Of a DNA stretch of 64,000 bases, positions 46,600 to 55,103 are shown in pieces. The position numbers and the translations under genes were made by a program. Under the pieces are notes generated by a model that searched no databases, had not been told where the DNA came from, and saw only the letters and a list, made by a program, of their open reading frames with translations. The DNA comes from Bacillota bacterium (GTDB lineage: Bacteria > Bacillota_A > Clostridia > Lachnospirales > Lachnospiraceae). Positions within the stretch are counted from its first letter, which is position 1; every line of letters starts with the position of its first letter. The DNA is taken from the NCBI GenBank assembly GCA_023407175.1, contig JAEYMU010000056.1, positions 124,001 to 188,000 of the forward strand, given 5' to 3'.

Positions 46600-47202
46600 C
46601 TATTTCTGAGAGTCAAGAATGAACAAAGATGCATCCTGCCCCATGAATATTTTACTTCCAGTATAAAAAGTTTTAGATTGAATATTCCGGTATCCTATTT
46701 TTTTCATACAATCAGTTAGCTCTATTTGATTAAATCCGTTATGAACCATATCTGAAGCTATGTTTTTATTTTTATCAAAATCTACGATCAGTAAATGTCC
46801 GTTTTCATTTAGAACCTCATATAATCTTGATAAAATCAATTCAACATTATTAATATGGAGTAAAACCTGTGCCATAAAAATATAGTCAGCATGTAAATCC
46901 GAAAGATTATCTTTTTCAAAATCAAAGCATAATGTAGCAGCATTCTGTATATTGGAGCCAGAAATTTTTTGCTTTATTTGATGAAGCATGTTTTGTGAGG
47001 TATCCAAAAATAGCATAGAATTAAACTCGTTTAACAAATTCATTCCGACGAGACCAGTTCCACATCCAAAATCAATCGCATTCTTACTTTCAGTATCAAC
47101 TAAATATTCACGAATAGCATTAGAGGATACCTTCGCAATTTGGATTCTCTCAGAAGTGTCATATATATTAGCTATCATTTCAAACTTATCCGTATTTCCC
47201 AT
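46600..47202 (-). CDS. Class I SAM-dependent methyltransferase
   Basis: ATG 47202, 5 nt after GGAGG, gives 200 residues. Motif I is AIDFGCGTGLVGMNLL, and the post-I acidic residue lies in LFLDTSQNM. Motif IV/post regions (DYIFMAQVLLHI and NGHLLIVDFDK) fit the Methyltransf_11 type. The substrate is unknown. The gene stands alone between two operons. Confidence 0.88.
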   Translation of the reverse strand: MGNTDKFEMIANIYDTSERIQIAKVSSNAIREYLVDTESKNAIDFGCGTGLVGMNLLNEFNSMLFLDTSQNMLHQIKQKISGSNIQNAATLCFDFEKDNLSDLHADYIFMAQVLLHINNVELILSRLYEVLNENGHLLIVDFDKNKNIASDMVHNGFNQIELTDCMKKIGYRNIQSKTFYTGSKIFMGQDASLFILDSQK

Positions 47203-47297
47203 TATTACCTCCAATTTCAATTTTCCTTAATTATAGGCTCTGTGTGAATGTACTGTCAAATGCAATTGGGATAGACTATTAAAGGGTAAGATTGGCC

Positions 47298-47326
47298 TTG
47301 ACTTTTGGAAATCGGCACTATATAAT
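47298..47326 (+). promoter_or_regulatory. SigA promoter of fluoride operon
   Basis: TTGACT (47298-47303) and TATAAT (47321-47326) are 17 bp apart, immediately upstream of the fluoride riboswitch aptamer. Confidence 0.85.
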
Positions 47327-47333
47327 ATTTTAA

Positions 47334-47421
47334 ACGGGAATGAAGTTCTCCCTAGGTACTGACCGAAAACGCATTTAATGCTGATGACTTCTGTATAACT
47401 ACAGAACTCATCAGTTTTTTT
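47334..47421 (+). ncRNA. Fluoride (crcB) riboswitch with overlapping terminator
   Basis: The aptamer has the GGGA...TCCC stem around AATGAAGTTC (47336-47352) and the conserved GCTGATGACTTC (47380-47390), where GAAGT can pair with ACTTC as the pseudoknot, the crcB-motif arrangement. The same CTGATGACTTCTGTA (47381-47395) also pairs, with one mismatch, with TACAGAACTCATCAG (47400-47414), followed by seven T's. Fluoride binding would hold the left arm in the aptamer, prevent the terminator and allow fluC expression. It is followed by two FluC genes, as expected. Confidence 0.9.
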
Positions 47422-47476
47422 ATTTAGGAAAATTAGTGTCTGTAATCAAAAATGAAGCATAAAGGAGGAGCATAGC

Positions 47477-47944
47477 TTGCGCAAATATATTTTTTTGAGC
47501 TGCGGTGGATTCGCAGGTGCTATCCTGCGATATTCGATCGAACAAATACAAATACAAAATTATCACGAAAATATTCCATTAAATACGTTATTTATAAATA
47601 TCAGCGGTACCTTTTTGATGGCTTTCATCCTGACAATCGCTTTTGAAGTATGGGATATTCATGCAGATATCAGACTCGGTATGACTACAGGATTTCTAGG
47701 AGCATATACTACCTTTTCAACATTATGCAAAGAAACCGTTACCCTTATGCGCAGCGGGGATTATTATTCAGCCATTTCTTATATTACTGTCTCTACTATG
47801 CTTGGTCTTGGGGTGGCCTATTTTGGCATCGTACTTGCCCACAAAATCGGCTCCCTTAAAAGAAACAGCAAAATAGAATCGGATACTTTGGATATAGCAG
47901 AGACTGATCGATTAATTGAAAATGAAAGCGATGTGATAAAATGA
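47477..47944 (+). CDS. fluC1: Fluoride channel FluC/CrcB, first subunit
   Basis: FluC exports F- through a dimeric channel. The start is TTG, 8 nt after AAAGGAGG. The 155-residue protein has four membrane helices with the family motifs GGFAGAILRY, NTLFINISGTF (channel Asn) and TTGFLGAYTTFSTLCKE (Phe box). It extends ~30 residues past the usual C-terminus, with charged sequence. Its stop overlaps the start of the second fluC (ATGA). Paired fluC genes generally form heterodimers in Gram-positives. Confidence 0.95.
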   Translation: MRKYIFLSCGGFAGAILRYSIEQIQIQNYHENIPLNTLFINISGTFLMAFILTIAFEVWDIHADIRLGMTTGFLGAYTTFSTLCKETVTLMRSGDYYSAISYITVSTMLGLGVAYFGIVLAHKIGSLKRNSKIESDTLDIAETDRLIENESDVIK

Positions 47945-48303
47945 ATTTGATACTGGTGGGCATAGGAGGAATCTTCGGAGGACTTTCCAGATATCAGCTT
48001 GGAAAGCTTATATCCCAAAGGGCTAAATCAACTTTTCCGATAGGGACATTTATCATCAATATTTCCGGCGCATTACTTTTAGGTCTTCTATCAAGCCTTG
48101 ATGCCGGGAAGAATATATATCTTCTTTTAGGAGACGGTTTTTTAGGAACCTACACAACTTTCTCCACTTTTATGTATGAGGGTTTTAATCTTTTTCAGGG
48201 TAACGAAAAACTAAATGCTTTTATATATATTCTAGGCTCTCTTATCTTGGGAATCATAGGATATTTCCTCGGCTTTGCATTGGGTCAGGCATCCATTATA
48301 TAG
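47941..48303 (+). CDS. fluC2: Fluoride channel FluC/CrcB, second subunit
   Basis: The 120-residue partner has the same motifs: GGIFGGLSRYQLGK, GTFIINISGALLLGLL, GDGFLGTYTTFSTFMYEG. It is translated from an ATG overlapping the fluC1 stop. Its last 18 bp overlap an inverted aac(3) fragment. Confidence 0.95.
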   Translation: MNLILVGIGGIFGGLSRYQLGKLISQRAKSTFPIGTFIINISGALLLGLLSSLDAGKNIYLLLGDGFLGTYTTFSTFMYEGFNLFQGNEKLNAFIYILGSLILGIIGYFLGFALGQASII

Positions 48304-48443
48304 TCGATAAAGGCATCCAAAACTGTATCCCCTCCACCTTCTACCGCTCCCACTGCTTTCATAGAAGAATGAATGAGCAAGGTTCCGTTTTTTCTAATTC
48401 CTGTTTGTTCAATATCTTTGATCAAAGAGTTTTTCGTATGCAT
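48285..48443 (-). pseudogene. Truncated aminoglycoside N3-acetyltransferase (AAC(3)/YokD family) remnant
   Basis: About 52 residues starting at ATG 48443 read HTKNSLIKDIEQTGIRKNGTLLIHSSMKAVGAVEGGGDTVLDAFIDYIM, the N-terminus of AAC(3)-family enzymes (cited in part; family signature LLIHSSMKAIG-EGG-DTVLDAF). Full members have ~265 residues. The frame stops within the fluC2 3' end, so at least 80% of the gene is gone. An AGGAG lies upstream. Confidence 0.8.
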
Positions 48444-48528
48444 ATACAGACCTTTCTCCTTTATTCTATTAAAGAAGGACATAAAAGCTTTCACTCTCAT
48501 GTCCTTAATTTTAACACATTTCTTTTAG

Positions 48529-49308
48529 TTACTCTTCAAAACGTACAACTAATTTTTCATCTAAAATACGGAATGTAAAGGATTCTTTAATAAAGAAGGT
48601 CACTTCCTTTTTATCATGCTCCTGATATCCAATAGAAAAATCTTCACCTAATTCAATATTGAGATTTTCGTTATTATGTGGAACTAAGATAGCCCCCTTC
48701 ATCACTTCGGAGTCTATTACCTTACCACCAATCATATTTTCTAACGCTTTTATTAAAGGTGTCTGACTCTCTATTGACCAGAGCTTTGCATATAATTCCT
48801 GTGACACAATTAAGTCCATGCTGCCGGAAATGTACGCATTCTTTAGTTTTATAACACCCTCCGCAACACTTTTCTTTATACTGGATGCCGTATCACCAAG
48901 CTTAAGCGTTTCTCCTGAAACCTCTAATAGTCCTCGTATATTACCCTCGGACAAACCTTCATAAACAACATATTCCTCAAATAAAGCCGCTTTCTTTACG
49001 GCATCTTCGAGATTGGAGAAATCAATATTTGTATCTCCCCGGAATGCGTTATCCATCTCCCATCGATTTAACTTAAATTCAATCCGTGTCTCTATAAGAG
49101 GGGTAACTACATAACTTGCAAAAGCGACTTCATGCTTCTCAGCTACATCCCCAAGTTTTCCGTGATTATATGCTACATAATCTGACCCCTTCGGAGTTGA
49201 AACATGAATTGCTTTTCTGGCTGTCAAGGTTGAAATAATGACTTCTTTTGCCCTTGAATCAATTTGCTTCCATACGTTTATATCAATTGGTGCCAAATCT
49301 CTGTACAT
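48529..49308 (-). CDS. enc: Encapsulin shell protein (family 1, linocin-like)
   Basis: Encapsulin builds an icosahedral protein nanocompartment with the HK97 phage-capsid fold. The 259-residue protein opens RDLAPIDINVWKQIDSRAKEV, and contains the family blocks RKAIHVSTPKGSDYVAYNHGK, NAYISGSMDLIVS and AILVPHN. Length fits a 60-mer T=1 shell of ~24 nm. It lies 11 bp behind the ferritin-like cargo gene in one operon. Probable function: iron storage or detoxification under oxidative stress. Confidence 0.96.
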   Translation of the reverse strand: MYRDLAPIDINVWKQIDSRAKEVIISTLTARKAIHVSTPKGSDYVAYNHGKLGDVAEKHEVAFASYVVTPLIETRIEFKLNRWEMDNAFRGDTNIDFSNLEDAVKKAALFEEYVVYEGLSEGNIRGLLEVSGETLKLGDTASSIKKSVAEGVIKLKNAYISGSMDLIVSQELYAKLWSIESQTPLIKALENMIGGKVIDSEVMKGAILVPHNNENLNIELGEDFSIGYQEHDKKEVTFFIKESFTFRILDEKLVVRFEE

Positions 49309-49319
49309 ATCAATCCCTC

Positions 49320-49676
49320 CTATTTTAAATCACCGATATTCAGGCTTTTACTACTGCCCGCATTACTATCTTCTGCATCTGCACCTTGTTCTTCAACCTC
49401 CAGAAGGCTTCCTTCGCTGAATAGATAAGTTTTAAGCTCCTTATCCCAACCGTCCATATTTCTTCTGAGCCATTCCAAAGTCATACATGCATGCTCAATT
49501 TCTTCATCTCGGTTGTGAGCCATAATTTCCTTTAGCTCAACATCCGCCGTCACATCTACCCTTTGCTGATAAAACATGGTTGCTTCAATCTCTTCCATTA
49601 AAGTTTTAATCGCACGAGTAATATTTTTTGTTTTCTCACTCAATGTTGCTTCATTTTCTGTCCAATGATTTGCCAT
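49320..49676 (-). CDS. encFtn: Encapsulated ferritin-like cargo protein (EncFtn)
   Basis: ATG 49676 follows AAAGGAGG. The 118-residue protein has two helices with the ferroxidase ligands in ALMEEIEATMFYQQR and MAHNRDEEIEHACMTLEWLRR (Glu and His of ExxH), the pattern of EncFtn, which dimerises to form a four-helix centre. It ends SKSLNIGDLK, matching the encapsulin-targeting peptide consensus (GSLGIGSLR-like), after a flexible acidic linker. This is direct evidence that the protein is cargo of the neighbouring encapsulin. Confidence 0.95.
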   Translation of the reverse strand: MANHWTENEATLSEKTKNITRAIKTLMEEIEATMFYQQRVDVTADVELKEIMAHNRDEEIEHACMTLEWLRRNMDGWDKELKTYLFSEGSLLEVEEQGADAEDSNAGSSKSLNIGDLK

Positions 49677-49757
49677 ATAATCCTCCTTTACGATTTTATT
49701 CCTATTGTATAAAATCCCTGTGCCTTGCAGCAATTGGGATAAATATAATACAATGCG

Positions 49758-49777
49758 TTATAATAATATTATTGTAA
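49758..49777. promoter_or_regulatory. AT-rich palindrome upstream of encapsulin operon
   Basis: TTATAATAAT and ATTATTGTAA form a 20-bp inverted repeat with one mismatch, about 80 bp upstream of the cargo gene. It resembles Fur/PerR-family boxes, but the arms are not spaced like the box of perR-katG, and the region is very AT-rich, so this is a weak call. Confidence 0.4.
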
Positions 49778-49961
49778 ATATATATTAATTATGATTACTG
49801 TTATTATTATAATCAAATATACATCGCATAGCGTATAATTGTCAACAAAAATCCGTCATTTATTTAATTTTCCTGCAAATAGATGATATGCAGACCATAT
49901 TATTATTCAACTTCTAAATTTTCTGATTATCTCTATTCGCCATCAATACCATAAATGAAGC

Positions 49962-50588
49962 TTACAACGTTTTTTCCTTAAATACATTCCGTGAAAATTC
50001 AATCAGCATAATTCTATTAGTTATAACCAGCAACAAAAGATTTAGCATCCAAATAAATATAAGCTGAACTGAAAAATCACGAAGCACCAAGTATCCTCCC
50101 AGTAAGAATAGGCCTAGGACCGACGTTAATGCATCTATATAGCAGTTCGAACCTTTCCCTTTACGAATAATCTTCACAAACAGGAAAAGTATCGCCAAGA
50201 TCAAAGCAAGAACAAATGAGGCCTCAAAATTGGTCAATGCACTCCAAATGCCGAAAGTGACTGCCTTACATTTTCCACCCTTGAATTTTAAAAACGGGGA
50301 AAAGGCATGACCTAATATCGGCGCGATAGCCACAAACACCAATATATATCCCGACAGCACACCTTTCCAAATAAGGATTGCCAATGGAAGATACCCCTTC
50401 ATGAAATCAAAAAGCACCCCCAGCAACCCCCAGCCCGCACCGGCCGACTGCCAGAGATTGGTGGCCCCTGGGTTTCCGTCATTTTGCTTTCTCAAATCTA
50501 TTTTTAACAGGAGTCCGATCCAATGTGAAAACATGAGTGAACCGGAAATGAATAATAATATAATATAAACTACAGCCATAATGCTCAT
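49962..50588 (-). CDS. PlsY-like glycerol-3-phosphate acyltransferase
   Basis: The 208-residue membrane protein has about six helices and the PlsY motifs NPGATNLWQSAG and ILGHAFSPFLKFKGGKCKAVTFG (cited in part), with GHAFSPFLKFKGGK carrying the acyl-phosphate site. Housekeeping plsY starts GSGNPGATN; here it is DGNPGATN. The gene overlaps the glycosyltransferase upstream by ATGA and seems to be a second, dedicated copy for a glycolipid pathway rather than the core plsY (inference). Confidence 0.85.
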   Translation of the reverse strand: MSIMAVVYIILLFISGSLMFSHWIGLLLKIDLRKQNDGNPGATNLWQSAGAGWGLLGVLFDFMKGYLPLAILIWKGVLSGYILVFVAIAPILGHAFSPFLKFKGGKCKAVTFGIWSALTNFEASFVLALILAILFLFVKIIRKGKGSNCYIDALTSVLGLFLLGGYLVLRDFSVQLIFIWMLNLLLLVITNRIMLIEFSRNVFKEKTL

Positions 50589-51682
50589 TCTCCCTTCCTG
50601 CCAACCTTGATCTCTCTGCCCTTCCAGCTAACCGAACCTACGAAGGTTACCCGATAAAACGAGTACAATATGACAAATATAAAAAATGCCGAACTAATAA
50701 AATGAAAGATTGGAATAAACCAACCGTATCTTCCGGTATAATGAAGAAAATAAAAAAACTGAAACGTGTAGAAAAGGTACCCCACGAGGAAGAAAATCGC
50801 ACTCGGCTGGTGAAGCAAGATCAGAATCGGAGTTCCAAAGCCTGTGACCAAAAGCCCTAAGACCCAAAGTACCGTTAAGCTCATAGTAGATGGCATCAGA
50901 TTCGAGGTACTCAAAACCGCCCCTTTCCCAAAGCCATAGATCTCTCCCCAAATTCCATTGGGATACATCCGAAAGGCGACCTGTCCACACCCGATATAGT
51001 TTTTCACCGGAATATCGAAGTCTAAGAACCGTTTCCCCAGGTTTAAGTCGTCTAAAAGCTCAAAGCTTACTCCGCTATGTCCATTTATTTTTTCATAATC
51101 AGCTCTTGTCGCTACGATACAGGAACCATAGAGGCCTTTGTTTTTATTTTTCCTTTCAAAGGGGGAAGTAAATACAAACACTCCCAGAAGGTATAAAACC
51201 ATGGATAGTCTCTCATAGAATTTCCTGGTATAGTGAAAAGGAACCACAGAAATTACACCCTTTGATTTCTCTCTGGTGCTTACTAATACCTCAAGAGCTC
51301 TTTTCTTCAATGTCACATCCGCATCCAGGAAAACCAGGATTTCACCCGAGGAATTTAAAAATCCATTCCATACAGCCCAGTTCTTTCCCGTCCAATTCTC
51401 TGGCAAGGGCGGACTCTTTATCACTGTCACTCCAAAGCTTTTTGCAATCTCATCGGTCCCATCCGTGGAATGGTCGTCACATACGATGATCTCGTATGGC
51501 TTAAGAGTCTGCTCCCTAAGTGACGCAAGAATATTGGGCAGATTTTTCTTCTCATTCCGTGCAGGAATAATAACAGATATACGGTCATTTCCCGTGTATC
51601 CTTCCTTTACATTTAAAACAACCTTTTTAAACAGTGCAAAGCCACATATCCATGGAAGCAGAAAAAATAATACTTTAATCAT
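50585..51682 (-). CDS. Family 2 glycosyltransferase, CrtQ-like
   Basis: The 365-residue protein from ATG 51682 (weak GGGGA site; ATG 51715 is possible) has an N-terminal membrane segment, a GT2 domain with ISVIIPARNEKKNLP, IIVCDDHSTDGT and VFLDADVTLKK (DxD-like), the YGSCIVATRADYEK and LDDLNLGKRFL blocks and two or three C-terminal membrane segments. This layout resembles membrane GT2 enzymes acting on carotenoid or lipid acceptors, such as CrtQ in staphyloxanthin synthesis. Coupling with a PlsY homologue suggests a glycosylated, acylated lipid. Product unknown. Confidence 0.85.
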   Translation of the reverse strand: MIKVLFFLLPWICGFALFKKVVLNVKEGYTGNDRISVIIPARNEKKNLPNILASLREQTLKPYEIIVCDDHSTDGTDEIAKSFGVTVIKSPPLPENWTGKNWAVWNGFLNSSGEILVFLDADVTLKKRALEVLVSTREKSKGVISVVPFHYTRKFYERLSMVLYLLGVFVFTSPFERKNKNKGLYGSCIVATRADYEKINGHSGVSFELLDDLNLGKRFLDFDIPVKNYIGCGQVAFRMYPNGIWGEIYGFGKGAVLSTSNLMPSTMSLTVLWVLGLLVTGFGTPILILLHQPSAIFFLVGYLFYTFQFFYFLHYTGRYGWFIPIFHFISSAFFIFVILYSFYRVTFVGSVSWKGREIKVGRKGE

Positions 51683-51942
51683 AGCAAGGTCCCCAAAGTC
51701 TAAATGAATTATCATAGGTTTATATTATTTTTACATATACATTTCCTACTAATTATAATCCAAATATAGTTAAAAATAAAGACTCTGCAGCCTACTTTTC
51801 CTGCATTTTCATCAAAGATACCGTCTTAGCCTGATGCGGCCGGAGTCGAAGATCATGGACACTATGCTTGTATTTATGCTATAATATTCTCAACGTGACT
51901 ACTAAGCACACCAATAAAACATATTATACGAGGAATTTAATA

Positions 51943-53034
51943 ATGAATAAAAATAAAAGAAACAAAGCAGCAATTCTTCTTACCCTGCTTGGAGTTGTAA
52001 TTACATTATTTATAGCAGTATTTATCCTTACACACCCCAATGCTTCTGATAATAATATAAAGCCGACCAGCATTCCGAGTATTACTCCAACAAATACTCC
52101 CATACCTGCTTCAGAAGCCACACCAACTATTTCTCCTACCGCAATAATTACGATTGCTCCTACTCCCCCTGATGAAAGCTCAAACAATACACCTACCCCC
52201 GCCGTAAGTCCAACAACCGTCAAGCTTCATTTTATTGACGTTGACCAGGGAGATTCTATTCTGATCGAAGATAATGGCCATTTTATACTTATTGATGCAG
52301 GAGTAAACGAAAAAGGAGCTACCGTTACGAAATATCTGAAAAAGCTTGGAGTAGAAAGACTGGATTACGTAATTGGTACCCATCCGCACAACGATCATAT
52401 CGGAGGACTCGATACCGTTATTAATGCATTTAACGTAGGTACTGTGCTCCTGCCGGACGTTTCGGTTGATTCAGAAAATTACGATGATGTACTGGACGCA
52501 ATCGCAGATAAAAACCTTATCATCACAAGGCCTACGGTTGGAGATCGCTATACTCTTGGCAATGCTTCCTTTGTTATAATCTCTCCTAATTCATCTAGTT
52601 ACGAGTCTTTAAATGATTATAGTATCGGAATAAAACTTACCTATGGAAGTACTTCTTTCCTGCTTGCAGGAGATGCCCAGGCTGTCTCAGAAGCCGAAAT
52701 GCTTGAGAACGGCATTGATTTATCCGCCGATGTATTAAAGCTCAGCCATCACGGTTCTTCTACCAGCAGTACAATTAACTTCTTAGACAGGGTTAATCCG
52801 AAATATGCTGTAATCAGCGTTGGGAAAGGGAACAAATACGAGCATCCCCATTCAGCGACCATGAAGCTTATGAAGGAGCGGGCTATTAATTTTTACCGGA
52901 CGGATGAACAGGGCAGCATTGTCTTCACCACAGATGGCAAAACCATCTCGGTTAATGTTGAGCCTTATGTAATTACTACTTCTGACATGACCTCTGATGC
53001 AGCAGAGAAAGCAGCAATAGCAAAGGGTTGGTAA
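51943..53034 (+). CDS. ComEC/Rec2-like metallo-beta-lactamase-fold hydrolase
   Basis: ATG 51943, 9 nt after GAGG, gives 363 residues. One N-terminal membrane helix (about 10-30) leads to a Thr/Pro-rich linker (about 40-85) and an MBL domain with THPHNDHIGGL (HxHxDH), the metal Asp in FLLAGDAQ and a His in LSHHGSSTS. The domain is that of the soluble C-terminus of ComEC and DNA-internalisation-like proteins, here anchored to the membrane surface. Such proteins could be extracytoplasmic nucleases or phosphodiesterases. ComEC's channel part is absent. Confidence 0.88.
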   Translation: MNKNKRNKAAILLTLLGVVITLFIAVFILTHPNASDNNIKPTSIPSITPTNTPIPASEATPTISPTAIITIAPTPPDESSNNTPTPAVSPTTVKLHFIDVDQGDSILIEDNGHFILIDAGVNEKGATVTKYLKKLGVERLDYVIGTHPHNDHIGGLDTVINAFNVGTVLLPDVSVDSENYDDVLDAIADKNLIITRPTVGDRYTLGNASFVIISPNSSSYESLNDYSIGIKLTYGSTSFLLAGDAQAVSEAEMLENGIDLSADVLKLSHHGSSTSSTINFLDRVNPKYAVISVGKGNKYEHPHSATMKLMKERAINFYRTDEQGSIVFTTDGKTISVNVEPYVITTSDMTSDAAEKAAIAKGW

Positions 53035-53050
53035 CACTTTTAATATACTC

Positions 53051-53090
53051 ACCCATGCCAAATTGGCAATTGACATTATGGCATGGGTTT
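53051..53090 (+). terminator. Terminator after MBL hydrolase gene
   Basis: ACCCATGCCA (53051-53060) pairs perfectly with TGGCATGGGT (53079-53088), followed by TTTC. It lies 17 bp after the stop codon. Confidence 0.75.
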
Positions 53091-53159
53091 CATACTATCT
53101 TTTCCACATTATACCACTCAATTGCATAATATAATAATAAAATGAATTTGAGGTTATAT

Positions 53160-54452
53160 ATGTTAATTCACGTTGTTCAATCAGGGGATACCATCCAATC
53201 AATAGCGGACTATTACGAAATACCCGTAACAAGTTTAATACAGGATAACGGATTAGAAGATCCGGATAACTTAGTTATCGGACAATCAATAGTTATTGCA
53301 TATCCAGAAATTACCTATACAGTTAAAGAAGGGGATACCTTAATTGATATAGCCAATTCTTTTCATGTTACAGTAATACAATTATTAATAAATAATCCGT
53401 ATCTGTCTGAAAGAAATTATATTTTTCCAGGGGATATAATTGCTATTAAATATCAGACAAAAGGTAAAATTACTACCCACGGAAATGCCGTACCCTATAT
53501 TAACAAAGATATCCTTAGAAAGACCTTACCCTATCTGACTTATTTATCCGTACTGAATTTTACAGCTACAAAAGAAGGGGAAATAATTACTTATTATGAT
53601 GATAGAGAAATCATTCAAATATCCAAGGACTACGGTGTTATGCCGCTTATGCTATTGACTACATTAACAATCCAGGGGAAAGCAAATATACGGATTGCAT
53701 ATGATTTATTATTAAATGATGATTTTCAAAATAAACAAATAGAAAATATACTTAATATCATAAGAACGAAAGGATATTACGGAATTAACATCTCTTTTGA
53801 ATATATCAGCATATCAAACCTACAATTATATGAAGATTATTTTACAAAAATAACAAATCGGTTAACTGAAGAAGGTTATCTGGTATTTGCAACTATAAAC
53901 CCCAGCTTAACAGATTCTGAAAATGAAATCCTATTTGAACATGTAGATTACTCCTTATTAAATCAATTAGCTCATAATATCACTTTTATGGACTATCAGT
54001 GGGCAATGAACACCAATCCGCCTTCACCTATTAGTTCCATAAATAATATTAATATATTTCTAAGTTATGTTCTAGGTTATATACCACCCAATAAAGTAAT
54101 TACTGGAATGGCAACCATTGGCTATGATTGGGAGCTTCCGTTTTCGGCCGGCCTTTCAAACGTTAATTCTCTGACTCTTGATCGAGCTATTGATTTGGCC
54201 CGTGATGTAGGGGCAACCATTGAATTTGACATCCTTTCCCAAACTCCTTATTTTTTATATTCAGTTGATTCTTCCGGGATTCAGATAAAGCATATTGTAT
54301 GGTTCGTAGATGCTAGAAGTATAAATGCATTGTTAGATTTGGTAAATAAATACAAATTACTCGGCATCGGTATATGGAATATAACTATTTATAATACACA
54401 ATTATGGTTCGTAATATATTCCCAATATGAAATTGAGAAAGTTTTATTATAG
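53160..54452 (+). CDS. LysM-GH18 spore-hydrolase-like protein with degenerate active site
   Basis: ATG 53160 (after GAGG) gives 430 residues and the N-terminus LIHVVQSGDTIQSIADYY; a start 18 bp earlier is possible. Two LysM domains (about 2-46, 52-97) and a GH18 barrel are in the same register as the paralogue at 15420-16715. Here the DxxDxDxE motif aligns with YGINISFE: the Glu is present but all three Asp positions are replaced. Activity is therefore doubtful, though less clearly lost than in the paralogue. No signal peptide, consistent with a mother-cell spore-envelope protein. Confidence 0.88.
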   Translation: MLIHVVQSGDTIQSIADYYEIPVTSLIQDNGLEDPDNLVIGQSIVIAYPEITYTVKEGDTLIDIANSFHVTVIQLLINNPYLSERNYIFPGDIIAIKYQTKGKITTHGNAVPYINKDILRKTLPYLTYLSVLNFTATKEGEIITYYDDREIIQISKDYGVMPLMLLTTLTIQGKANIRIAYDLLLNDDFQNKQIENILNIIRTKGYYGINISFEYISISNLQLYEDYFTKITNRLTEEGYLVFATINPSLTDSENEILFEHVDYSLLNQLAHNITFMDYQWAMNTNPPSPISSINNINIFLSYVLGYIPPNKVITGMATIGYDWELPFSAGLSNVNSLTLDRAIDLARDVGATIEFDILSQTPYFLYSVDSSGIQIKHIVWFVDARSINALLDLVNKYKLLGIGIWNITIYNTQLWFVIYSQYEIEKVLL

Positions 54453-54480
54453 GCTTATCCCGAAAGGGTTTTCATGTCCA

Positions 54481-54870
54481 TTATTCGTGGCAACACAAGC
54501 AAAACGGATGACCTGCCGGATCCAAAAGTGTAACCCACTGCGGGCCCCAGTCAGCTTGCCAGTATTGAGTATGCGGCTTCGTTGCTCCCAATGACATCGC
54601 AAATTGCACAGCAGCATCTATATCCTGCACAGAAAAATCAAGATGCACCATTTTCATTTGTTCTTCTCTTGTATCCGGCCATACAGGAGGGGTATAATCT
54701 TCATCAAATTGGCAGGAAATACTGATTGCCTCACCCGGAACAGAGACAGCTACAAAATATTCTATTTCATATACAATTTCTCCACCTATTAGTGACATAT
54801 AAAATTTAGCAAGCTCTGCCGGTTGCTTGCAATCTAAAACTACACTCTGTAATTTTATTGATGGTATCAT
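54481..54870 (-). CDS. VOC family (glyoxalase_6-like) protein
   Basis: The 129-residue protein has LQSVVLDCKQPAELAKFYMSLIGGE in the first module and VHLDFSVQDIDAAVQFAMSLGA and WVTLLDPAGHPFCL in the second, the VOC pattern. It is distinct from the VOC gene at 32194. Its substrate is unknown. It may be a bleomycin-resistance-like binding protein. Confidence 0.85.
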   Translation of the reverse strand: MIPSIKLQSVVLDCKQPAELAKFYMSLIGGEIVYEIEYFVAVSVPGEAISISCQFDEDYTPPVWPDTREEQMKMVHLDFSVQDIDAAVQFAMSLGATKPHTQYWQADWGPQWVTLLDPAGHPFCLCCHE

Positions 54871-55103
54871 ATTTACTCTCCTTTTATGTTTGTAAATCAG
54901 TTCAGTAATAACCCATTACATGTAATGGACTCTCCAACCCAAATTAGTAAAGTGAAAATTTTAGATAATAATAACATGTTAATACCTATGCGTCATCCTA
55001 AAACATTTCTCTGAACCAAAAATACTCCAACCTAATACGATATCATTCATATTAATAAACATAGCAAAATAATTTTCACATCAAAATGAACATGCAATGA
55101 ATG

